Positions 55,767 to 64,000 of a stretch of DNA of 64,000 bases are shown piece by piece. The notes below the pieces were generated by a model, which was not told the origin of the DNA, ran no database searches, and saw nothing but the letters and a program-made list of their open reading frames with translations. A program made the position numbers and the translations under genes. Position 1 is the stretch's first letter. Every line of letters begins with the position of its first letter. The stretch comes from Petunia secreta (Eukaryota; Streptophyta; Magnoliopsida; Solanales; Solanaceae), in NCBI GenBank assembly GCA_029990175.1, contig JARKIP010000022.1, positions 22,852,001 to 22,916,000 of the forward strand, given 5' to 3'.

Positions 55767-57846
55767 TCAAAATACTGGATTTATTTCACCAGCCAAAACA
55801 AAGTTGACGAATTCCGAGTCACAAGCAGCAAATGATTCGGATTTTTCGACTTGTGTGAGTAACTCAAGGGGTTTGTAATGATCCATCTCCGAAATTTGTA
55901 CTCTTTCTACCGAATCAATTTCTAGTGGTTGGAGCGTGCAAATTGCAGTGCTCCTCGAGGTTCTGACGTCCCCTCCACATGCCCCTTGTCCTGCAACAGC
56001 ATCACATACAACATCACAACTTGTTCCAGATATATCTCCAGCCTCGTCTACTCCAGCTCCTACCGCACATATACCCTGTCCTCCGAATGCATCATTTAGA
56101 CTACCTGAATCCCCAGCCTCCTCTACTCCGTCGTGTTGTTGGAGTAGGGACAGAGGATCGACGTGCTCCGCAGGGAGTGCCTTTGTAACTGTTGTCGCCC
56201 CTTCTAGCTCTTTCCTCAACCTGTCGATCTTTTCATCTGGCAAATCGGGGAGGGACCTAAATTCATTCAAAGACGGTTGATACGATTCGCGAAGAGAAGG
56301 GACAAGGAACAGATGCACCTCCACCTGCAGCGAACAAATATAAAACGTGTAACGAGCATGGGATCAAACGAACGGAAAATAAAATATTAAATGCATTCGA
56401 CTTACATCTACGTGCTCGACCTCACGTTCGCCAAATGGATCAACTTCCTGCCACTCCAACAGCTTCTTAGCCCGCTGCCACCTTAGCATCCTCGGTATCT
56501 TCGGCTCACGTTCTTTGTGCAATATACGTCCAATGGAAGGTATAGCTTCATAACTCCAGGCCTTATGTGGAAGGAGTATTATCAGTCCATCACGCCATCT
56601 TATGTTGTCCAAGCATAAACACCAGAACGCAGAAAAAGCAAAAAAATTATATGCATATTGAAAATTGATACCTGGAAAGCATACGAGAAGCCAAGAATGT
56701 GATAGTGATATCGACAAGTGTTGTCGTCATTATTGAAAACGCGTTTGGGCTTCTTCTTTAATCTCTCCAATAGATACGGAAACGTTACAGAGGCCCATGG
56801 ATACTTGGCAAAAAACTCAAGATCGTCTGCCATCAGTATCCACTCATTCTTGACAAACTTTTTATTGGAGGGTCCCGTTAAAACCATATGCACAAACCAG
56901 ACCATGCTCATCTTGAACTTCTCTACATAACTCAAGTCAACGGACTTTATTCTCATCTTGAGTTCTGTCCCAGTTATTTTATTTTTTCCATCAAGGACTG
57001 TTTCCAGAAGTGCATTAGCACTGCATGAATTCAGGAGCGAACTGAACTCTTCGTCGGATGGGTTAGGCCAGCATTGAAGCCCGGTCATAATTACATACTC
57101 TCAGAGGCCAAAACAGAGTGGCTTCCCATTGACTAGGAACCACACCTCGTTTTGCTTCTGGCAGTGCTTTATTCGACGGACGAGAATATTATGAACCAGC
57201 TCTCCGTTGAAGGTCCACCCGGTAGACATGCCTAGGAAACGACCAAAACAACTGTCCTTGAATTCTCTGTATATATTATATTCCTTTAACAACTCCTTAA
57301 ATTTGGCAAAGTTTTCCAACGAGCATCTGTTGATAACCCTGGCTCTGGCGGGACCGTGTTTATCCAAAGGTGTCTTAAATCCGTAGGAGGATATGTCTAT
57401 CTCCCTCACGCAGACGGGAATTGAGGGTTTAACTGACATATTGTTCCTGGGCGTTGTCGGGAACCACGAAATGTAACAATTGATTTAAGGATTGATGATT
57501 CGAATGAATTGCAAAAACAAAAATAGAGCAAATAACAGACAAATTGAAATAATACTTCGTATGCAGGCACGGACGGTTCACGCGTATCGCTGGTATCCTC
57601 TCCGCGATCGTCCTCCCATCTCCCTTCCTCTGCAGAGTTGGGTATGGATTCAGAAGAATCTTCAATTGTTGCAGGGTCGTTCCCCTTTTTGCCTTTATCG
57701 CAACTTACCCATGGTTTGCCGGCGGGTTGGGTTCTTGTATATGGACGGCGTGAGGGCCGTAAAGGTACTGCGTATAAGAGCTTCCTTTTAGTGCCCGCAC
57801 GCCTGCTCGCTTGTAATGGTATATGAGGGTTCTTAAGCCTGGCCAT
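55767..57846 (-). pseudogene. DUF1985-domain protein pseudogene
   Basis: Four blocks on the minus strand. The first (57846 to about 57570) begins MARLKNPHIPLQASRRAGTK, is basic, and its 3' border is unclear. The second (57439-56672) carries the DUF1985 core: CFGRFLGMSTGWTFNGELVH, KQNEVWFLVNGKPLCFGL, EYVIMTGLQCWPNP. The third (56561-56406) starts AWSYEAIPSIG and has PRMLRWQRAKKLL. The last (56324-55767) is acidic and low in order. Introns 56562-56671 and 56325-56405 have GT..AG borders in phase 0. A TGA at 57101-57103 breaks the F.L.EY core. DUF1985 is a plant family often linked with Ulp1-like proteases in transposons, so this may be a transposon-carried gene. Confidence 0.7.
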
Positions 57847-57936
57847 GATCGCAACTTAGCTTTTACGCGTAGAGATTTTTGTGTTTTGGCGGCTGATGAG
57901 GCTGAAAGTGTTGAGACTAAAATTTGGGGGGGAAGG

Positions 57937-58036
57937 GTATGGCTAATTCTAGGTTTTTTAATCAAGTAATTATCAACTCTCTAATCGTATGGCTAATTCT
58001 AGGTTTTTTAATCCAGTAATTATCAACTCTCTATCT
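57937..58036. repeat. 50-bp tandem duplication
   Basis: GTATGGCTAATTCTAGGTTT starts at 57937 and 57987; both copies run to TATCAACTCTCTA. One or two differences only. Confidence 0.9.
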
Positions 58037-58086
58037 CTTTGATTGTAAAATTTTGGGGAAACTCTTACCTATACTATAGTTTAAGC

Positions 58087-58294
58087 TAGCGTTTGGACAT
58101 AGAATACCAAATATTTTGTGGGAAACACTTTTTACGTGAAGTTTGATATTAAAATGAAAGGTGTTTTGACGTACATTTTGGGAGCAAATTTTTTGGCTCA
58201 AAAAAGCCTCTGAGCTCTTATCAAAATGAAATTTGACGTGTAAATATTAGTTTTTTGCCCAAAAACTCCCACTAAAATCTATGTCCAAATGGGA
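58087..58294. mobile_element. hAT-like MITE
   Basis: Left end TAGCGTTTGGACATAG and right end CTATGTCCAAATGGGA are inverted, and subterminal AAATATTTTGTGGG-like blocks are common in such elements. No clear 8-bp TSD was found. Confidence 0.6.
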
Positions 58295-58489
58295 TCTCAA
58301 ATATGTAATTTTTCTACAGTATATTTTGCCCTTCAATGTTTATTAAATAGATACTCGACTGCTTATTAGTTGTAAAACAGTACTTGTATATTTCTACACT
58401 TTATTCTCGAAAGTACATACGTCCATAATTCCACCTATATTGATGCTGTCGTGCTAAATCATACAAACATTTCGTATGAGATGTTTTCA

Positions 58490-59480
58490 GCGACTCTCAA
58501 CACTTTGTGTTCATACTCCGATTAACCTTTGGTTGAATTGTCAACCAAAGCCATTTTGGCCCCTGCTGCCTGATTTTATCTTTGGTTGATCCATCACCTA
58601 ATGATATTCTACAAAAAATACTATTGCTTTTGGCTGATGCGTCAACCAAGGAATTAGAAACTCAAGACAGATGTAGAGAGTTTTTAATATACGAAAACAG
58701 ATATGACTTATTCTACGCAGCGGCTTCAAGTGTACCTTACATTAATAGGGTCACGAGATCGAACCATGTTAAAGGTGCGTGACTCTGTGGACTTGTTTAT
58801 TTTTAAAAACCTTTTTGTGTGTTGTAAAATAAATAAAATAATCAACCCTTTTCACGTGTGAGTCGCTACACTCTATATAATTAACTTTTAATTGCTTACT
58901 TTGATTTCTACTAAAACTGTACAATCCTGATGAGAGGCTAGTTTAGAAATAGTTAAAAAGTCATTGTTAACCAAAGCAACAAAGGTTTCGGATTTGATCC
59001 TCGATTTCTCGGATATTGCAGTTATCAATGGCAGCTTACAATCATTTACCGCTCTTTTTATAATTTTAGGTGAAGTAGATGAGTGGGCCGATATTTCATC
59101 TTCGTTCTTGTTTCTCAGGCCGATAAAATATTAGTATATGCTGCATGATGGGTCAGGTGGTCTCACACAGGTTCGATTTCAAATCGAGTTGCTCGTCAAA
59201 TATTGAGGTTGGCTTGGTTTGGCTCCAATTTTGATATGTACGCATAAGTCAAGCTTGTACGGGAAGTATGTATGAGACAGGATATTATGATGAACCCCTA
59301 CTTAGTCGTGTAACGTTATTTCCCTACCTTGCATGTTTTGTCCAAAATCAGAAAAATTTAGTTGGAGAAGTTTTTAGCGCCTCTTCGCTGTCTGTGTTCA
59401 TACTCGGGTAACGTTTGAATGCATCGTCAACCAAAGCCATTTTCGCCCATACGACCTTATTTCGCCTTTGGTTGGTGCAG
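58490..59480. other. Region with a duplicated CAACCAAAG segment
   Basis: The block CAACCAAAGCCATTTT with TTGGTTGAT-like ends at 58540-58590 recurs at 59430-59480, with similar upstream DNA (GTGTTCATACTC). An open frame of 66 codons at 58582-58782 starts in the first block; it has no recognised motif and I do not call it a gene. Confidence 0.4.
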
Positions 59481-60137
59481 CCTCCAATTACCAACTACCA
59501 AGTACAATGAGGGATGCATTTGGCCCTCGTTCGATTTGAAATTTTGGGAGATTTGGAAAACTTCCACTTTTTTCAAGTGAAAATGTATGTACAAACACAA
59601 TTTCAGGTTCCAAAATACCAGTACCTAACTAAGGTGCGATAGTCAAACGTATGCTATAATAATTTGGTCAAGTGCTTGGTAATTAAGCGGAAAAAAAGGA
59701 GGGAAGAATAGGGGGGAAAACTAAAGAATATTCGGGACTAGGCGGGTGGGGGAAAGTTTTTAAAAAGTCTTGGGAAGCATGTCTCTCTGTCCCTCTCTCT
59801 GTTTTTTTTTTCCGGCACTTGTGGTGTCTCTCTTCCTCCAAACGTCCACTTTTATCCCCTTTCAACAAGCAGAAATCGAAAAACCAATACCCTAATCTTT
59901 CATCCCAAAAAGGTCAGATTCCCCCAAGTTGTACACAATACCACCCTATTGGACCTTTTTTGAAGAGCGGCGGACGGACGTTTTTCTGCGACTACATACT
60001 CGACAGATTGAAATCATATAAGAAGAAGACGGACGCCCGCTGTGTAAGTAAAATATCAATCATAACAATAACGTTGTTCAATATGTAGCTCATTTTGTTA
60101 CATAATACCCCTTTTCATGTTTATAAACGTGATCTGA
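59481..60137. other. Spacer before the LTR
   Basis: No supported gene. A pyrimidine-rich CTCTCTGTCCCTCTCTCTG run near 59782 precedes an open frame (59819-60088) without recognised motifs. Confidence 0.35.
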
Positions 60138-60850
60138 TGACACGACCCAAAATCCGGTTAGGCCGTGCGGGCGCCCGACATCCTCCCCTAGACCCGTCGA
60201 GCGAACCCTTACCAATTAAATCAGGAAAATAAATATAACAATTCACAAATAAGGACAAGACTTTAAAAAGAAAAAAACACAGACATACTGATACCTCTAA
60301 GCTGTACAAAAGAAATTACAGCTGACTACCCAACATGCTAGGTTTAGGGCTATCCAGACTAGACATCTAAGAGTACAAAAGAAGACAAATACCTCCTGAA
60401 GGAAGCAAAATGCAACTGAAATAACAACCAATAAACTAGTGGCCATCCGGAATAAAAGCTGGCTTACCCTGACAGCTGAAGTCGTCTTCGCTCCTTTACA
60501 ATGTGCCGAACTCAATCCTGGAGCGAACCTGCCGAAACGAAATAGGTAGACAAGAAACAAACAGCAAACAAGGGTGAGTCAAAGGCAGACTAGCCACCTC
60601 AAAGAATAGGATAGCTAGCCAGGGAGAAGATAAGATAAATCAAATTCCTCTTATTTAAATTATAAAAAGGCAAAGCCAGATAACAACCAAAAACATGTAT
60701 GAAACCATAAACTAAACTAGGGATATGAGTAAGAAACATATCAACAAATATGCAATGCACATATAAGTAGGACAATAGTTATGTACAACAAGTTTATACA
60801 ATGGTATGAAATGAAATGAGATGAAATGAAATCTGATGCAAAGGGTCACA

Positions 60851-61192
60851 TGTGCCAAATGAATGGAGCGGAATCCTCCTTCTCTAAGGGTGGAATCCTC
60901 CTACCCTCAATATGATGCAATGGAGCGGAATCCTCCTGCGCCAAGGGCGGAATCCTCCTACATTCAATATGATGCAATGGTGCGAAATCCTCCTGCTCCG
61001 AGGGCGAAATCCTCCTACCCTCAATATGATGCAATGGAGCAGAATCCTCCTGCTCCGAGGGCGGAATCCTCCTACCCTCAATATGATACAATGGAGCGGA
61101 ATCCTCTTGCTCCGAGGGCAGAATCCTCCTACCCTGAATATGATACAATGGAGCGGAATCCTCCTGCTCCTGGGACGGAATACTCCCTCACC
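60851..61192. repeat. 57-bp tandem repeat, six units
   Basis: The anchor CAATATGAT recurs at 60908, 60965, 61022, 61079 and 61136. Each unit also has GCGGAATCCTCCT twice, 21 bases apart. It sits at the same place in the LTR as the 54-bp array at 25245 but is a different sequence. Confidence 0.92.
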
Positions 61193-62059
61193 CAATATGA
61201 TATGCAATGTAATGCATATGAATGACATATAATGCATATGAATGCAAGGTGATGCAATAATAACCCTTCACCGGTGCGGAACTCTCGTTGACAGCCGGGA
61301 AGTGTATGTCAACTCACAGCCAAAGTACCATGCTCAGATCCTCAATGCAATACCAATAACAGGACATAACATTTAATATACAATGTAAATCAAAAGCTAA
61401 GGCGTAATAAGTACGCCTATCGGCAGCTACACACGTAAAGAAGATATGGTAGAAAATCCACGAGGCCAGGTGCCTCAAAAGAAATGGATATAAAAACTTA
61501 CAAAGCTATAGACGAAATTGAAGGTAGCATAACGTTACCTCAATCGCGTAGAGCATTTTGACGCAATCCGTCTTCAATTTCGAGTTACGATTGACGTCCT
61601 TCCTTCAAAATCATAAAAGGGGCTTCAATACTCAAGAACAAACTGTAACTCTCTTTATTTTTCTATAAGTGACGAGATATGGGGGAAATTTTCATTTTAT
61701 ACTTGAAACATTTCAGTTTTAGTCCTCTTTTGCGCTTATGTCCCTTTTTCTGACCTGACTTCTGGTGCGCATATCTTTTATCCAAATATTGTATGAAAAA
61801 ACCGTCAAAATTTTTAGAAACTACACTCCAAGAGCTTCAATTTGGTATATGATATGTCCCCAAAAGACCTCATATAACACACGAAATTAATTGCTGAAAA
61901 AGCTTCGTTACAAGGCAATTCGTTAGTCGGTTTTTCCGCAACTTAAATCCGACTTTTCCCAAACTTTATATTCAATATATAAACATATTCTATAGTAATA
62001 TTATGTCCTTAAACTCACTTAAATCATTCTTAACATGTCATTAGAATGATATACGTCAC

Positions 62060-62130
62060 TTTAGACATACAGGGTGTAACAATCTTCCCCCGTTAGGAAC
62101 ATTCGTCCTCGAATGTTAAATGAAGTACGT
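62060..62130 (-). promoter_or_regulatory. Second polypurine tract and LTR start
   Basis: On the minus strand ATTCGAGGACGAATGTTCC is followed by AACGGGGGAAGAT and then TGTTACACCC (LTR start at 62081). This is a complete pol-end, polypurine tract and LTR boundary lying inside what otherwise looks like one LTR. Confidence 0.65.
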
Positions 62131-62524
62131 AGAAGCATTAAGCACTGATCTGTTACATACTTGTAGTAGTGAAGAGATTTGAAAGGTCAAATTATTTAAC
62201 TTTCGGTATTTTAGCAGAAGCTAGCCGAACAACCTCGAAATTGACTTTCGAAAATAGCACAAAAGTCACAAATAATCATACGAACCTAACGGCGCTTTCG
62301 GATTTTGAATCGGAGATCGTTCACCAAAACCGAGCTCGAAAATCTCTTTTTAGTATTTATCGACAATAAAAACTGAAACCTTCTTCCGATGCCTACAGAA
62401 CGAGGTCTGATTTAGCTCAAATTTTTCAGACAGATCCTAATGGACATTACAAAGTTTTTTTTTTAAATTATCGGCACGCCAATCAGAGTCCTAACTTCCG
62501 AAACGACTAACCGAGGTCGTTTCA

Positions 62525-64000
62525 TTCTCCTCCACTTAAACTCTCGTTCGTCCTCGAACGAGCCTAAGTTTTAAGCAAGATTCACGCTGATAACAAAAGA
62601 ACTTGCACGACCTTCATAAACTATCCCACAGAATTTTTCTCATGATTATAGAATCAAAATTATAACATGAACACCGAACTCTTGGAATAAAACCTATCTG
62701 GATAATATGATAATACCATTGCCCGAATTATTCTGACTAAGATGATCCTTCCTCGATCACGAGAGGAGAGTTCTACATTTTCGAAACAAATATACACGGA
62801 ACTCTGGATGGATTAACATGATTCCGTCGACAAATCACCACGTCGATATTCTTTATGATATAGAACAAGTCGATGGAACTAAGAATTTGCTCACGCTTTT
62901 ACTACGCCTTAGGGATTTAATATTAGTATTCGATATCAATTGGAGGAAGACTCCTCCACTTAGAGCATAAACTTATACAACTAATTTAAATAGAAATAGT
63001 CGTCCTCGCACAACCTGCTGGATTAAGAAAGACTTTGCTAAATAGAGAATGCGGCTCAGACCTGAGCTACCAAATTACTCTCTCGAGTTGCCAAACAGCT
63101 GCAACTCTCGAGTTCACAACTCCATACATTTTCTATAAGCACCATCACCTGATGGATCAAATCAAAGGTCAAATGACGCCTCTCATTACCCTTAGTAGCT
63201 TTGAAAAACAACAATGTGCTCATCCGGCCACCTTGACACGCACTCTGGCTTAACACAGGGAACATCACAAGAGGCTACTTACTGCCTAAGCTTACCAGTG
63301 CCGAACAAAGAAGGGATGGCAATGGACTGAGGATAGAAATGATTAGAGCTTCCGGAAGCTCATATTTTTATTTGCTTGGCTCCTAGGGCTACACTACTTC
63401 CGAGTCAGGCTAACCAAAGAATCACAATTGAATAGATAGACATTAAATAAGCTTTATGAAACAACATCTATGTCAATTTAACCTTCCTATAAGAAGGAAA
63501 CTCTGACAATTTACCAGAAACCCTTTTATAATTAAGACAAACTCATGGACACATAAGTTGCATATTACTTACTTATCACTTTGCACCGGAAGAAACAATA
63601 TCACTTTATGACGGCGACGAATAAGAATCCCACCATCCTATCAACACTGAATTCCACAGAGAGATAGACTGACTTGACATAATAAGAGAAAGTGGTACAA
63701 TAGGAGCCAAGCAGACAATACCGATACTCGCTCACAAATCTCTCACATTTAAATCGGATAAACTAGTAGGTTCTCACAAATTCTCTGAATAAATCATACT
63801 AGAAGCTCACCCCTCTACCGCAATCGATTCTTAATAAAAACAATATCCAAGGAAGCCATAGAAACGTTGTAAGGTAAACAAAGTTTAGACCGATCGAAAG
63901 AATCAAATCTTACTCACATTTAAGAGAAGAAGGAATCTTAAGGTCTACTACATCGGATACCTCAGCATCCCACCAGACTAGCAGTTCATTGAATTGCCTC
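62525..64000 (-). mobile_element. 3' internal part of the minus-strand Ty3 element
   Basis: The sequence next to the LTR reads CTCGTTCGAGGACGAACGAG on the minus strand, the usual signal ahead of a plant Ty3 polypurine tract. The rest to the window end has no open pol frame, so it is 3' non-coding DNA or badly decayed. The 5' LTR and the TSD partner lie outside the window. Confidence 0.55.

Larger units (their letters stand above)
60138..62524 (-). repeat. Chimeric 3' LTR of a minus-strand Ty3 element
   Basis: On the minus strand it starts TGAAACGACCTCGG at 62524 after a purine tract (AAGTGGAGGAGAA) and ends GGGTCGTGTCA at 60138. The first 340 bases (62524-62186) and the last part (about 61500-60138) match the solo LTR at 24000-26554. 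The middle does not, and contains a second LTR start at 62081. Confidence 0.75.

Noticed and set aside
58582..58782. 66-codon ORF
   Set aside because: No motif, starts in a duplicated non-coding block, no splice or promoter evidence.
59130..59220. tRNA- or SINE-like B box (GGTTCGATTTC)
   Set aside because: No A box at the right spacing, no cloverleaf and no SINE tail or TSD found.
60846..61237. Four overlapping ORFs over the 57-bp array
   Set aside because: Same artefact; the period is a multiple of three.

Overview
The window is nuclear DNA of a flowering plant, very probably a eudicot. Evidence: chromovirus-type Ty3 retrotransposons with an initiator-Met primer site, many Stowaway-type MITEs, plant-only protein families (B3, FBD, DUF1985) and introns with GT..AG borders. 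The LTR style suggests Solanaceae, but that is inference. There is no bacterial operon, CRISPR array, tRNA or rRNA gene that I can support. The host genes are few, mostly on the minus strand, and mostly broken. The bulk of the DNA is nested mobile elements, several with exact target-site duplications (TSDs).

Layout. 0-7.3 kb: a 233-bp tandem duplication, a TRIM-like solo LTR, a B3 transcription-factor pseudogene, duplicated exon scraps, an F-box/FBD remnant and nested MITEs. 7.3-13.5 kb: a small coiled-coil gene split by a young minus-strand LTR element (E1; TSD AATTC; LTRs nearly identical) carrying one 1,065-codon ORF. 13.8-23.4 kb: a coiled-coil/transmembrane exon, a second B3 pseudogene, a small coiled-coil gene with a probable frameshift, a small membrane protein and local duplications. 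23.4-32.6 kb: a MITE split by an old repeat that was itself hit by a 2.5-kb solo LTR (TSD AAGAA), a MITE cluster, and a 2.8-kb solo LTR (TSD CTTAT) in the TATA region of an F-box-like remnant. 33-39.6 kb: a copia-like solo LTR, MITEs, a RING-finger pseudogene with a partial tandem copy, and a second coiled-coil ORF related to the one E1 interrupts. 39.8-55.2 kb: a complete but dead Ty3 chromovirus (Tekay/Del type; TSD TAATC) whose 5' LTR was invaded by a second ORF-bearing element (E2; TSD CCGGT). 55.2-60 kb: a DUF1985 pseudogene and small repeats. 60.1-64 kb: a chimeric LTR and the 3' part of a minus-strand Ty3 element that leaves the window.

The best candidate for something undescribed is the E1/E2 family. 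These are LTR retrotransposons with good LTRs, primer site and polypurine tract but no reverse transcriptase or integrase. They encode one large protein containing a retropepsin-like segment that has lost its catalytic motif. Their LTRs and leaders carry arrays of GC-rich palindromes at matching places, and the palindrome differs between the two (GGCGGTCCGCC in E1, GCGATCGCG in E2).
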